From the NCBI GenBank assembly GCA_021806295.1, contig JAJZXS010000015.1:1-55525 (forward strand): a stretch of DNA of 55,525 bases, written 5' to 3'. This stretch comes from Thermoplasmata archaeon (GTDB taxonomy: Archaea; Thermoplasmatota; Thermoplasmata; Thermoplasmatales; Thermoplasmataceae). How positions within the stretch are numbered: the stretch's first letter is position 1; each line of letters starts with the position of its first letter. The position numbers and the translations under genes were made by a program. Below, piece after piece: positions 1 to 9,649 of this stretch. The notes beneath the pieces were generated by a model, which had not been told where the DNA came from, made no database searches, and was given only the letters and a program-made list of their open reading frames with translations.

Positions 1-250
1 TAGATAAATGCGTGTACCTCTGGGTAGACTTTAAGGAACGGTGCCCTAGATAGGTTTGAACCCTCCTGATATCCACGCCAGCCCGCAATAGAGCCGTTGC
101 GCAGTAATGCCTTGCAGAATGTGCATGAAACTTTTGGACTTCAGTCGTAATTTCAATCACCTTAACTATATTCCCATGCTATTGGCATGCCTGGCAGGAA
201 AATCTAAACTTTCTTCTAAATTAGATGCATTGGCAAAACCAATGCGTATG
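1..250. other. Left-edge stretch without a credible gene
   Basis: I see no convincing coding frame here; the small open frames lack coding character. The sequence from about 20 to 130 is more GC-rich than the surroundings and contains short self-complementary pieces, for example CGCAA/TTGCG around an 8-base loop near 93-110, and a perfect 7-bp inverted repeat GCATTGG/CCAATGC at 227-245 with a 5-base loop. It could be the end of an RNA gene entering from the left edge, but I could not match it to tRNA, rRNA, SRP RNA or RNase P RNA. Confidence 0.3.
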
Positions 251-258
251 TTTAAATA
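251..258 (+). promoter_or_regulatory. TATA box of the ssDNA-binding protein gene
   Basis: TTTAAATA lies about 50 bases before the ATG at 307. Transcription would then start near 280, leaving a short leader that contains AAAGGAAG at 292-299, a Shine-Dalgarno-like sequence 7 bases before the start. A 7-bp hairpin (227-245) sits just upstream. Confidence 0.5.
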
Positions 259-306
259 CACCTTAAATATTATTATGAGTCCGAAAGGATTAAAGGAAGT
301 AATAAT

Positions 307-789
307 ATGGACGAAATAACCAAAATTAAGGATTTAACACCTTCCTCAAGACGTGTCAACGTCGTTGGAAAGGTAGTAGTACTAGGAGAGCCAAAAGAGA
401 TAAAAACCAGATTTGGAGAAGACAAATCAGTCAGCGAGGTTATTGTAGCTGATGATACCGGTAAAATTACCCTTACACTCTGGGATGACCAGACAAAGGA
501 TATAAGAGACGGAGAAACACTCAAAATCGATAACGGTTACATTTCACTTCTTAGGGGACATATGAGATTGAACGTTGGAAAATACGGATCAATGGCAGAG
601 TCCGAAGAGGAAATAGAGCCCAACGAAGAACTGGATATGAGTGAAAAGGAATACGAATACCAGTACAATAATTATAACAATAGATATGGCGGAAACCGTG
701 GAAATGGCGAACGTGGAAACGGGAACCGTGGATATGGAAACAATAACAGAAGAAGCAATTATAACAGAAATGACGACAACGAAGAGTAA
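307..789 (+). CDS. OB-fold single-stranded DNA-binding protein (SSB/RPA-like)
   Basis: The 160-residue product has one OB-fold domain (about residues 5-100; the stretch with VVGKVV, then VADDTGKITLTLWDD, then LKIDNGYISLLRGHMRLNVG is typical of archaeal short SSB/RPA-like proteins). A Gly/Asn/Arg/Tyr-rich flexible tail (about 120-152) follows, ending in an acidic tip (DDNEE). The layout of one OB fold plus disordered tail with acidic end matches crenarchaeal and Thermoplasma SSB. It should coat ssDNA during replication and repair. The next gene, DNA ligase, is convergent. The start is supported by a Shine-Dalgarno-like AAAGGAAG at the right distance. Confidence 0.88.
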   Translation: MDEITKIKDLTPSSRRVNVVGKVVVLGEPKEIKTRFGEDKSVSEVIVADDTGKITLTLWDDQTKDIRDGETLKIDNGYISLLRGHMRLNVGKYGSMAESEEEIEPNEELDMSEKEYEYQYNNYNNRYGGNRGNGERGNGNRGYGNNNRRSNYNRNDDNEE

Positions 790-805
790 AATCTCTTCAT
801 TATTT

Positions 806-2554
806 TTATTTAGTTTTTTTCTGCATTTTATATAATTCTATAATTTCATTTGTGGTTGTGGCATCCTCAGCTTTTTTATCATCACGGATTTTAACTAATC
901 TCGGAAATCTTAGGGCAAGTCCAGAGTCTTTTTCAATTTTGCTGTATGCACATGTATGTATCGGGCTAACAGTAATTTCAGCCCCCTGTATTTCCATTAC
1001 TATTTGCGGATAGAACCATACATCCGGAATCATTTTTGAGTTAACCATGGCAGGTTTGTGATCCTCCTTTAGTTCCGAAAACATCTTTGGTAGGGAAAAA
1101 AGAACCTCGTCAGAGAATCCTGTTCCCAGTTTGGTGAATGATTCATATTCCTGTGTTTCCTCGTTATAGGAGGCCATGAGGAGTGCTCCATAAGCACCAG
1201 CCCTTCTTCCATGGCCATTGAAGGCGCCTATTACAACAAGATCCATGGAATCTGCAAGCTCCTTCTGATAATCCCTTTTGAATTTGATCCACAGCCAGCC
1301 CCTTGCACCGGCACGGTAAACAGATTCGCTGGATGTGTTTTTTGCCACAACACCCTCGCATCCATCTTCAATACTTTTTTCGAAAAATTTGTTTATTTCT
1401 TCACTGTCATCAGAGACCAACCTTGTGGCCAATCTGAAATATTCATTATCCTTAAAATTTTCTTCCAGTATTTTTCTTCTCTCCTGGTATGGAGTATTCA
1501 CCAGTGATTTTCCGTTAAGTTCAAGTATATCGAAGATAAACATGACAAGCGGGATTTCCAGGGATTTTTCATCCAGTCCATATTTTCTGCCGCGGCGTTT
1601 TGAGACCATCTGAAATGGAAATAGTTCTCCTGTTTCAGGATTATAAGGTACGGATTCGCCATCGATAATTATAGAATCAAAATTATAATTCTTTTTGAAA
1701 TTTGAAACGATATCAGGGAAATTATCTGTGGTTTCCTCAAGGCCCCTGGAAAATATTTTGATTTTATCCCCTTTTTTATGCAGTTCTGTTCTCAGGCCAT
1801 CATATTTGTATTCATAAGCGACCATATGGTTCATTTTCTCCCTTATATCATCTATTGATTTTAAACGTTCAGCCAGCATTACCTTGAAGGGGACAAGTGG
1901 TTCGGGCCCTATATTTTCTATGGTTTTTATATCTCTCTTCTCAAGCAATGTTGCTATAAGCCCTATATCAGGATGAAAATTATACGCTGTATCTATAATT
2001 TCTGCATACTTTTTTTCTGAAAATGCACTGACAAGCGAATCAAGAATAGTTGAATCTGCAACGCCGAGTCTGAGTTTTCCCATTATTATCCTTGTGATAT
2101 ATTTTATATCGTCAGGTTTGGAGTTCATAAACAAGTCAGAATATATATCCATCTTTCCCTTCACACTTCCGGGGCCTGATGAGTTTGCAAGGTCAAGCAA
2201 TTTTGTGTAAACATAATGCAGTGTAAGATCTTCACTTACCAGCGGTGCCTGTCTGATATTTTCCCTCAACTCTGCCGCAGTGGTGCCGAGGTCTCCATTT
2301 TTAGAAAAGAGTTTATTAACTTCCTCCTCAGTCTGCCCTGAGGCGTTAGCCAATGATTTTACTATTAATTTACCAGAAATGCCAAATTCTATGCCCTCAT
2401 AATCAGGTGCAAGTTTTCCCTGTATTAAATAAACCAGCTCTTTCAGGTCATCACCTGCACCATCCAGGAGTGAACCCAGGATGGAGGTAAGTTCAAGCCT
2501 CTTTGTGGTGGTTTCCATTTCCATGAATTTTTTACTGACTTCGGAGAATTGCAT
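806..2554 (-). CDS. lig: ATP-dependent DNA ligase
   Basis: The 582-residue protein is full length for archaeal ligase I. It has an N-terminal DNA-binding domain (about 1-215), then the nucleotidyltransferase core with motif I EYKYDGLR, in which K250 is the expected adenylated lysine. Motif III-type IIIDGESV, motif IV EGVVAKN and motif V WIKFKRDY follow, and then a C-terminal OB domain. It seals nicks during replication and repair. The gene is convergent with the SSB gene, ending 16 bases from it. It probably starts leaderless, since I see no Shine-Dalgarno ahead of the ATG. Confidence 0.96.
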   Translation of the reverse strand: MQFSEVSKKFMEMETTTKRLELTSILGSLLDGAGDDLKELVYLIQGKLAPDYEGIEFGISGKLIVKSLANASGQTEEEVNKLFSKNGDLGTTAAELRENIRQAPLVSEDLTLHYVYTKLLDLANSSGPGSVKGKMDIYSDLFMNSKPDDIKYITRIIMGKLRLGVADSTILDSLVSAFSEKKYAEIIDTAYNFHPDIGLIATLLEKRDIKTIENIGPEPLVPFKVMLAERLKSIDDIREKMNHMVAYEYKYDGLRTELHKKGDKIKIFSRGLEETTDNFPDIVSNFKKNYNFDSIIIDGESVPYNPETGELFPFQMVSKRRGRKYGLDEKSLEIPLVMFIFDILELNGKSLVNTPYQERRKILEENFKDNEYFRLATRLVSDDSEEINKFFEKSIEDGCEGVVAKNTSSESVYRAGARGWLWIKFKRDYQKELADSMDLVVIGAFNGHGRRAGAYGALLMASYNEETQEYESFTKLGTGFSDEVLFSLPKMFSELKEDHKPAMVNSKMIPDVWFYPQIVMEIQGAEITVSPIHTCAYSKIEKDSGLALRFPRLVKIRDDKKAEDATTTNEIIELYKMQKKTK

Positions 2555-2592
2555 GGATAATGATAATAAAGTTGATTATAATAGTTTGTTAT

Positions 2593-3516
2593 CTATCTGC
2601 TTATAAGATCCTTATCCAGGGCCATGGACACTACAAAATTCGGCATATCTACCATTTCTGAAATTCGCAGTTTTCCTGCAACGCTACACAGTATATATCC
2701 CTCTTCAGCTGTAAATCCATGCCCATTAAGAATGGCAATCATTTCCTTTAATGCATCCCTGGCTGCATCTTCCATGCTTTTTCCTATGCCCATTGAAACC
2801 ATATAACTGGATTTTACAGATTCAAATGATTCCAGCCTGGGATAACTTATATGCATATCATGTATTAAATCAATGTTTACCGTAGCTTCACATGAGGTTT
2901 CTATTGCGGTTCCGCAGACTTCCCCATCACCCTGGGCAGCGTGTGGATCGGCAAATGAAACCAGTGCGCCATCTACATTCACAGGCAGATAGAGAACAGA
3001 ACCCTCCTTCAAAAATCTATTATCCATGTTTCCACCGAAGTTTTGAGGTGGTATCATCCCATAGGAACCCTCTGCGGGGGCTGTGCCGGTTATGCCGAGA
3101 AATGGCTCAATGGGGATTTTCACACCTCTAAGAAATTCCTGGTCCTCTGTTTCTGCTTCGTTTTTATCAATGCCCCATATTACAAGTTTTTCCTGAAACC
3201 TGTTGCTCAGTACACCAAAGTTGTCTATTATGGCACTCCACCCCCAGTTTCCTGTCTCAATTTTTTCAATTTTAACCTTCAGCACATCTCCTGGCTTTGC
3301 ACCGTGGACATAAACTGGCCCTACTGCTGCATCAACCCTGGAATTGTCTATATTTCTCATATCCGATGCTGTGAAATTCCTTTTTATCTGCATTGTTGAG
3401 GAGTCCGGAATCCTGATAGTAATTGTTTCCCCCGGTTCTATATCCATTACCGGTTTGTTTTCTGGCGACCATTTAAAATGTAAATTTTTTTCCTGATATC
3501 CATCCAGTATTTTCAT
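2593..3516 (-). CDS. Acetamidase/formamidase family protein
   Basis: The 307-residue product belongs to the FmdA/AmdA family of zinc-dependent amidases that hydrolyse formamide or acetamide to ammonia and the acid. Family features visible are the beta-rich N-terminal half, the PGDVLKVKI element and the region FADPHAAQGDGEVCGTAIE, which carries the conserved His/Asp and Glu residues. Substrate cannot be told from sequence. It lies upstream of and in the same direction as the ligase, 38 bases apart, but no functional link is evident. A TATA-like sequence near 3525-3535 supports a leaderless start. Confidence 0.88.
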   Translation of the reverse strand: MKILDGYQEKNLHFKWSPENKPVMDIEPGETITIRIPDSSTMQIKRNFTASDMRNIDNSRVDAAVGPVYVHGAKPGDVLKVKIEKIETGNWGWSAIIDNFGVLSNRFQEKLVIWGIDKNEAETEDQEFLRGVKIPIEPFLGITGTAPAEGSYGMIPPQNFGGNMDNRFLKEGSVLYLPVNVDGALVSFADPHAAQGDGEVCGTAIETSCEATVNIDLIHDMHISYPRLESFESVKSSYMVSMGIGKSMEDAARDALKEMIAILNGHGFTAEEGYILCSVAGKLRISEMVDMPNFVVSMALDKDLISR

Positions 3517-3566
3517 GCACAGACAAATATATACTCCATATTAATATTACGGCAAAAATGTTAAAA

Positions 3567-3574
3567 TTTATATC
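3567..3574 (+). promoter_or_regulatory. TATA box of tRNA-Tyr
   Basis: TTTATATC centred about 26 bases before the first base of the tRNA gene, the standard archaeal spacing. Confidence 0.6.
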
Positions 3575-3595
3575 CGTTGTAAGAATTATGTGTTA

Positions 3596-3694
3596 CCCGG
3601 CTTAGCTCAGTTGGTAGAGCGATGGACTGTAGAGTGAACTACTGCCAGAAAACGCAGTTATCCATAGGTCTCTGGTTCGAATCCGGAAGCCGGG
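3596..3694 (+). tRNA. tRNA-Tyr (GTA) with a 27-nt intron
   Basis: The acceptor stem CCCGGCT/AGCCGGG pairs fully. The D arm is GCTC..GAGC, the anticodon stem ATGGA/TCCAT, and the T arm has TTCGAAT in the loop. The anticodon GTA is at 3629-3631. An intron of 27 bases fits after position 37 (3633-3659). It forms an ACTGC/GCAGT hairpin, consistent with a bulge-helix-bulge splice site. No CCA is encoded. Archaeal tRNA-Tyr genes commonly carry an intron at this canonical site. Confidence 0.95.
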
Positions 3695-3703
3695 ATTTGA
3701 TTT

Positions 3704-3719
3704 CATGATGTAAATCATG
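3704..3719. repeat. Perfect inverted repeat after tRNA-Tyr
   Basis: CATGAT-GTAA-ATCATG, a 6-bp stem with a 4-base loop, lies 10 bases after the tRNA. It may help define the tRNA 3' end or act in termination. This is weak evidence. Confidence 0.35.
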
Positions 3720-3805
3720 CAAAATTCTTGATTATATTAGATAAATAACCAAAAATAATGAATTTTTGACAAAAATATTATATATATACCACGTATTATA
3801 ACATA

Positions 3806-5419
3806 ATGTATGGAATATCTGACTCTCTACTGGCGCTCCTATTTTTAGGTGTGCTCCTGCTTCTTGCAAAGCTCGGAGAGGAAATATTTGAAAAATTTAA
3901 ACTTGTACCTTACGTGGCTGCAATAGTTCTTGGGATAATTATTGGCCCAGGGGTGTTAGGTCTCATAAAAATACTTCCTAATATAACCCTTTTTATATCA
4001 CTTGGCATAAACTTCCTCCTGTTCACTGGGGGTGCCCTTGAGTTCAAGGGCATTGAAACAAAGAAATTATTGAAGCCATCAAATATTATAATGGGTGTAA
4101 TGGAATTTATACTACCATTCGCACTGATATCATTTGTTGTTTATTATATCTTCCACAATTTTATAGTAGCACTTGTTGCTGGAATTGTTACAGGAATGAG
4201 CAGTGCAGGTCCCCTCACAAGGCTTCTCAGTGATACAGGACTAAACAATACCGAGGAAGGAAATAAAATTTTCCAGCAGGTTGTAACCATTGAAATATCA
4301 GCTGTAATACTTTTTTCTTTCCTCAGCGACCTGCATGGCAAGGCAATTACACTATATATGGTACTGAAAATATCGGCTGAACTTATAATCTCACTTGTCG
4401 GCATAATACTATTCTCCAGGTATGCTCTGACCAGACTGCTTGCCAAAATAGATTTCAGTTCCAGGGCGCATGAAACAGTAATAGCTGTTATAGTTGGATT
4501 TGTATTACTGCTGGGATTTGTGGGTCAGTTATACGGCTTCAACTCTGCCATAATAGCCCTGTTTATAGGAATTATGCTCCGTGATTTCATAGGGGAGCGG
4601 CCAATGGTAGCCGAAAAAGTATCTACACTGACATATGGATTCTTCGAACCGCTGTTTTTCATAGGATTGGGTCTTTATTTTGTCAGGATAAATCTAGCAC
4701 TTCTGGAGATCGGCATAGCGATTTTTATCATAGCGCTGGCATTCAAGCCCATTGCGGGCCTGGTATCGTCCAGGTTTATTCATGTTGACCCAATAAAAAA
4801 CGCTCTGGGCACATCTGTAAATGGTGGTGTTGATGCTGCTTTGCTTGTAGTTGCCCTGGGACTTACACTGGTTGGGAGGTATGATTACTCTGTAATTATG
4901 ATAGCAATCACCCTGCTTACCCTTGTAATCCCACTTATGTTCAATATAAGGGCACCGCTGGTCCAAACCCAGAAATCAAAGTACGTCTGGGAGATGGTCA
5001 ATGCAGAATTCAAGAATCTGAAAGCATGTGATATTGCAAATTCTTTTCAGTCTGTTTCCGTGAATAGCAGAAATCCTATTAGCCTTGCGTTTAAAATGTG
5101 CACAGATCTCAACGCACGTGCTGTTATAGTGACAGATTCAAAGTCTAGGGTGCTGGGGGAATTGATGTTAAGCGATATGGTTACCCTGGGACATAACCAG
5201 CTGAGAACGCTTTCAGTTTATGAGGGAAAAATCATTCCTGCAATTAAAGTGCGTTGTGACTCCCCTGCCACACACCTTATAAGCATATTCAGGGAATCTG
5301 ACCCCCCAATCGTTGCTGTAGTGGACAAGAATGGAAAGTTTGTCGGGACAATACTGGAAAGGGAAATACTGAAGCACATATCCAGTATACTGGAATCAGA
5401 TAAACCGGCAAAATCCTGA
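3806..5419 (+). CDS. Kef-type monovalent cation/proton antiporter with C-terminal CBS domains
   Basis: The 537-residue protein has about 12-13 membrane segments (residues 5-385) of the CPA2 antiporter fold (Pfam Na_H_Exchanger). A cytosolic region (about 390-530) then contains two CBS-like repeats (SLAFKMCTDLNARAVIVTD and ATHLISIFRESDPPIVAVVD). CPA2 proteins exchange K+ or Na+ for H+, and CBS domains usually bind adenine nucleotides to gate transport. In an acidophile it may serve pH or potassium homeostasis; that role is inferred. TATATATAC at 3780-3788 places transcription start close to the ATG, so the mRNA is probably leaderless. Confidence 0.88.
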   Translation: MYGISDSLLALLFLGVLLLLAKLGEEIFEKFKLVPYVAAIVLGIIIGPGVLGLIKILPNITLFISLGINFLLFTGGALEFKGIETKKLLKPSNIIMGVMEFILPFALISFVVYYIFHNFIVALVAGIVTGMSSAGPLTRLLSDTGLNNTEEGNKIFQQVVTIEISAVILFSFLSDLHGKAITLYMVLKISAELIISLVGIILFSRYALTRLLAKIDFSSRAHETVIAVIVGFVLLLGFVGQLYGFNSAIIALFIGIMLRDFIGERPMVAEKVSTLTYGFFEPLFFIGLGLYFVRINLALLEIGIAIFIIALAFKPIAGLVSSRFIHVDPIKNALGTSVNGGVDAALLVVALGLTLVGRYDYSVIMIAITLLTLVIPLMFNIRAPLVQTQKSKYVWEMVNAEFKNLKACDIANSFQSVSVNSRNPISLAFKMCTDLNARAVIVTDSKSRVLGELMLSDMVTLGHNQLRTLSVYEGKIIPAIKVRCDSPATHLISIFRESDPPIVAVVDKNGKFVGTILEREILKHISSILESDKPAKS

Positions 5420-5505
5420 GAATATAATTGCCGGTTACATTATTTTTATCCCATGATTAAATAACAAAATATATAAACATAAGGTTAATTAGGTAATGTA
5501 GAAAA

Positions 5506-5515
5506 TTTAAATATA
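5506..5515 (+). promoter_or_regulatory. TATA box of psmB
   Basis: TTTAAATATA lies about 45 bases before the ATG of psmB. The predicted short leader contains the Shine-Dalgarno-like AGAGGGA at 5546-5552, 5 bases from the start. Confidence 0.5.
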
Positions 5516-5556
5516 TTATTTGTTATTAAGAAATAATAATTGTTTAGAGGGATTAT

Positions 5557-6189
5557 ATGGAAGTATTAAAAACTGGAACGACAACACTTGGTATCACAGC
5601 AGGCAATTACGTTATTATGGGAACCGACAGCAGGGCAACCATGGGCAATTTCATTTCAAATAAAAATGCTCAGAAACTCTATAAAATAGACACATATGCC
5701 GGAATGACAATAGCCGGCCTTGTGGGAGATGCCCAGACACTGGTAAGGTATATGAGGGCAGAAATGGAGCTTTACAGGGTGCAGAGAAAGATAAACATGC
5801 CTATAGAGGCAGCTGCAACGCTTCTATCCAATATGCTTAACCAGTCAAAGTACTATCCATACATGGTCCAGTTGCTGGTTGGCGGATATGACAAAAAGCC
5901 CCATATATTCTCCATAGATGCAGCAGGTGGTTCTGTAGAGGATGAATATGCCAGCACAGGATCAGGATCTCCATTTGTTTACGGTGTGCTGGAGGCGGAA
6001 TACCAGCCAAATATGAAACTCGATGATGCCATAAATCTGGCTGTAAAAGCGATAAGCGTTGCAAAGCAGAGAGACTCAGCATCAGGAAATATGCTGCAGA
6101 TCGGTGTAATTGACCCGGAGAAGGGATTCAACTACCTTTCCGAGGACGATATACTGTCCAGGATTAAAAAATTAAAATTAACTTTATAA
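5557..6189 (+). CDS. psmB: 20S proteasome beta subunit
   Basis: The 210-residue precursor has a 7-residue propeptide (MEVLKTG) and then the TTT start of the mature chain. Numbered from Thr1 of the mature chain, the catalytic Asp17 and Lys33 are in place (GTDSRAT and NAQK), and the later GSGSPFVYG motif supplies the active-site serine. It forms the inner rings of the 20S proteasome and degrades unfolded proteins. aCPSF1 follows 31 bases downstream, so the two may be co-transcribed; this pairing recurs in archaea. The gene has its own TATA box and Shine-Dalgarno. Confidence 0.97.
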   Translation: MEVLKTGTTTLGITAGNYVIMGTDSRATMGNFISNKNAQKLYKIDTYAGMTIAGLVGDAQTLVRYMRAEMELYRVQRKINMPIEAAATLLSNMLNQSKYYPYMVQLLVGGYDKKPHIFSIDAAGGSVEDEYASTGSGSPFVYGVLEAEYQPNMKLDDAINLAVKAISVAKQRDSASGNMLQIGVIDPEKGFNYLSEDDILSRIKKLKLTL

Positions 6190-6220
6190 ATTTATTTTTT
6201 TATGTTCAAGGTGTTATAAT

Positions 6221-8134
6221 ATGTCTTTTCGAGATTATTTAAGCGAAGCCCGGTCTATTTTTGACAGGCTTTATCCAGACAACAAGATAACGGAGATAGA
6301 TTACGAGGGATCAACCATAGTGGTGTATACCAAGGACCAGAATTTATTCTCAGACCGGGATGATCTGGCCAGGCAGATAGCCCAGGAATTGAGGAGAAGG
6401 ATAGCTATCAGGCCAGATCCCAGCATAATGTCAGAGGAGAAGGATGCAGATGGGAAGATAAGGGAGATCATACCTGCAGATGCAGGGCTCCAGGATATAT
6501 ATTTTGAACCTGACACAGGTGAGGCCGTAATAGAGGTTGATGAACCTACCGTTGCTACCCCGGAAATCATAAAGGCCATAAAGTCCGAAACAAACTGGTC
6601 TCCCAGGATTGTGAGGGCACCTCCCATGTACTCAAGGACAGTTAAGGAGGTGAGGGAGTACCTGCGTGATGTAAAAAAGGAAAGAAAGGAGTTTCTCCAT
6701 AATCTCGGTATAAAACTCACGACTCCCCTTATGCCCGGCGAAACATGGATCCGGATAACGGCACTGGGCGGGCACAGGGAGGTAGGTAGAAGTGCAACTT
6801 TGATATCAACAAACAATTCAAAGGTTCTTGTTGACTGTGGCATGATAAATATAAATGATCCGGAACACCCCTGGGAGGAAGCCCCATATCTGTATGCACC
6901 TGAAATTCAGCCATTTACCTCTCTGGACGCAGTTGTGCTTACACACGCGCATCTTGACCATTCAGGTCTGCTACCACTGCTTTTCAAATACGGTTACAGT
7001 GGCCCTGTATACTCCACCGCACCCACAAGGGATCTAGCGGCATTACTTCAGAATGATTATCTGAAGGTGTCACACAGTGAGAACCACAAGCTTTCATACG
7101 AGTCAAAGCACGTAAGGGACGAGCTCAAGCATACAATAGCATTGAAATACAATGAGACCGCAGATATTACACCGGATATCAGGCTCACATTTTACAATGC
7201 CGGGCATATACTTGGTTCAGCTGCAGTGCATCTCCATATAGGTGAGGGTTTATACAATGTTGTACTCAGTGGTGATCAGAAATATGAAAAAACGTGGCTG
7301 TTCAATCCGGCTGTAAACCGCTTTCCCAGGGTAGAAACACTTATGCTGGAATCCACATATGCCGGAAGGGATGATTATTCATACACCAGGAATGAGGCAA
7401 CAAATACCCTTATAGATGTTGTGAACAGGACATTTGACCGGGGAGGTTCGGTACTCGTCCCGGTATTCGCTGTTGGCAGAAGCCAGGAGGTCATGCTTGT
7501 TCTTGAGGATGCCTACAGGAACAGGATGATTCCGGAAAACACGAAGGTTTACCTTGACGGGATGATCATGGAGGCTACCGCAATACATGCAGCATATCCA
7601 GAATTTCTGAACAGGGATTTAAGGGATCAGATCATGATAAAGCGTGCCAATCCGTTCTTGAGCCCCATATTCACCAGCGTTGAAACAAGAAATCAGAGGA
7701 TAGATATATGTGATTCCCCTGAAAGTAAAGTAATACTTGCCACGGCAGGGATGATGAACGGAGGCCCGGTTCTTGAATACTTCAAAACTCTCTCCTCAGA
7801 TAGCAAGAATACTCTTGCATTCGTGGGTTACCAGGCAGATGGTACACTGGGTAGGAGAATACAATCAGGTGCAACAAGCATAACCCTCTCGGAGGCCGGT
7901 AAATCCACAAAATTTGAAATCAACATGGCAGTTGAAAATGCCGAGGGATTTTCAGGGCATTCAACGAAAAGGGAACTGTTGAACTTCGTTGGTGGGATGC
8001 AGCCAAAACCACAGAGGATACTTATTAACCACGGCGATGGCAATAAGTGCTATGATTTTGCAAGACTGATACATACAAAGTTCGGCGTTGAGGCTATTTC
8101 AATGAAAAATCTTGAAACCACCAGATTATATTAA
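6221..8134 (+). CDS. aCPSF1 (FttA) beta-CASP ribonuclease, transcription termination factor
   Basis: The 637-residue length and domain order fit archaeal CPSF1. An N-terminal KH-type RNA-binding region (about 1-170) is followed by a metallo-beta-lactamase core with HAHLDHSG near residue 242, a beta-CASP insert and C-terminal metal-site histidines (GHSTKREL and NHGDGNKC). It cleaves nascent RNA behind U-rich tracts and terminates archaeal RNA polymerase. AAGGTG at 6208-6213 supports the start. It sits directly after psmB in the same direction. Confidence 0.95.
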   Translation: MSFRDYLSEARSIFDRLYPDNKITEIDYEGSTIVVYTKDQNLFSDRDDLARQIAQELRRRIAIRPDPSIMSEEKDADGKIREIIPADAGLQDIYFEPDTGEAVIEVDEPTVATPEIIKAIKSETNWSPRIVRAPPMYSRTVKEVREYLRDVKKERKEFLHNLGIKLTTPLMPGETWIRITALGGHREVGRSATLISTNNSKVLVDCGMININDPEHPWEEAPYLYAPEIQPFTSLDAVVLTHAHLDHSGLLPLLFKYGYSGPVYSTAPTRDLAALLQNDYLKVSHSENHKLSYESKHVRDELKHTIALKYNETADITPDIRLTFYNAGHILGSAAVHLHIGEGLYNVVLSGDQKYEKTWLFNPAVNRFPRVETLMLESTYAGRDDYSYTRNEATNTLIDVVNRTFDRGGSVLVPVFAVGRSQEVMLVLEDAYRNRMIPENTKVYLDGMIMEATAIHAAYPEFLNRDLRDQIMIKRANPFLSPIFTSVETRNQRIDICDSPESKVILATAGMMNGGPVLEYFKTLSSDSKNTLAFVGYQADGTLGRRIQSGATSITLSEAGKSTKFEINMAVENAEGFSGHSTKRELLNFVGGMQPKPQRILINHGDGNKCYDFARLIHTKFGVEAISMKNLETTRLY

Positions 8135-8258
8135 TTTTTTACGATAATTTTTATATAATTCGGTAAATATACAATAATAACATATTATTTCCAGAAAAGT
8201 CATGCTATTATCATCGGTTCTCTGAATAAATGTAAATAATCGATTGCTATAATGTATC

Positions 8259-9630
8259 ATGAAGACAGGCCTTAAAAAAGATTCATTGAGCCTTTATAAT
8301 GTTATTTTTCAGGGTGTGGCCGGATCTGCACCTGCCGGTGCTGCAGTTGCAACACTAACGGGGTCAGCAGCATTTGCCCTTGGTTCCCTGCCACTCTCAG
8401 CAGTTGTTGCATTTGTGATAGTGCTCATCAATGCATTTATAATTAACAGGATTTCAAGACATGTTGCAGGCGCAGGCGGTTATTACGCATACAGCAGGGG
8501 GGCCTCGGCAGATTTGCAGGAATATTCACAGGATGGATGTATATCATGTACCAGATAATGTCGCTGGCATTCATAGGGCTCAGTGTTGCCATATTTCTTC
8601 CGGCACTGCTCCAAGAAATATTCGGAATATCTATTCCCTTCTATTCGTGGGTTCTGCTGTTAGTCCTTATCCTTGCATTCGGCTATTTTGTATCCTTTTC
8701 CGGCGTGAAGAATTCGGTCAGGTATGCAATGGTAATGGCCACTATCGAGGTTATAATAATTGCCGCAATAAGCATAATTATAATTACAGCCAGGCCTTCA
8801 ATAAACACCGTATCGGTATTTACCCTGTATATGCTATAAATGGCTTCACAGGAGTGATGCTCGGCGTACTTTTCATGTACACTGCATTCTCGGGATTCGG
8901 GACCGCAACCCCACTGGGCGAGGAGGCACAGAATGCCAATAGGGTGATCGGCCACGGCGTTCTGATTTCTGTTGTAGTTCTTGGGCTGTTTTTTATTCTT
9001 GCATCATACGCATTCACCGTTGGGTGGGGGCCAACCAAGATGCTGGAATATTCAAAGGAACTGGTACCTGGGATAATACTCACCAAAAGTTATCTTGGAA
9101 TAATCGGCGCAATAGTCATCACTGTACTGTTTGTGAACAGTCTCTTTACAGACGCCGTTGTTTTCACAAATTCCCTATACAGGGTTGTCTTTTCCATGAG
9201 CAGGGATAATGTGCTGCCCGGAATACTGTCCAGCATACACTCCAGCAGGAGGACGCCCCATGTGGCTGCCGGCATCATGGTAATAATTGCATTCGCCATA
9301 GGAGCCATATCAGTTGTTTCCCTGGGTGGCTTCAATGCATTCCTTTATACCGGCATAGCCGCAACACTCAGCGCCCTTCTGGTGCATATGTTTGCAAACG
9401 CATCATTAGCAGGCATAGTACGGAAAATGAAACTGAAACTCAATACAGTAATGGATGTAATCATTCCGGCCATTTCCATTGTTATACTTGCATTTGTTTT
9501 CTATGGCAGCTTCATAAGCATTGATAGAATTGTCGTTATAGCATCCATAAGCTTTATTGCCTGGGTAATGGTTGGTTTGATCTATTCCGGCATATCAAGA
9601 AAATACCTGGTCCATGAAAAAGTATCGTAA
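8259..9630 (+). pseudogene. APC-superfamily amino-acid permease broken by two frameshifts
   Basis: Three overlapping frames together give one complete permease of about 455 residues. Frame one begins at 8259 (FQGVAGSAPAGAAVATLTG, typical APC first helix) and reads to about 8500. The second frame resumes with GLGRFAGIFTGWMYIMYQ and ends at 8839. The third resumes with YAINGFTGVMLGVLFMYTAFSGFGTA and runs to 9630. The first shift lies at a run of six G (8497-8502), equal to one missing G. The second lies near 8825-8840, at TATAT, where a 2-base duplication or a one-base loss would explain it. All helices are otherwise well preserved. It is either a recent pseudogene, a recoded gene or an assembly error. 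Confidence 0.85.
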
Positions 9631-9649
9631 ATTTTTAAAATATATAAAA

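Noticed and set aside
107-319. A 70-codon frame at the left edge
   Set aside because: It runs through a hairpin and the TATA box of ssb and into that gene in another frame, and its translation has no features of a real protein.
6301-6843. A 180-codon minus-strand frame inside aCPSF1
   Set aside because: It is a shadow of a strongly conserved gene, and its composition is not protein-like.
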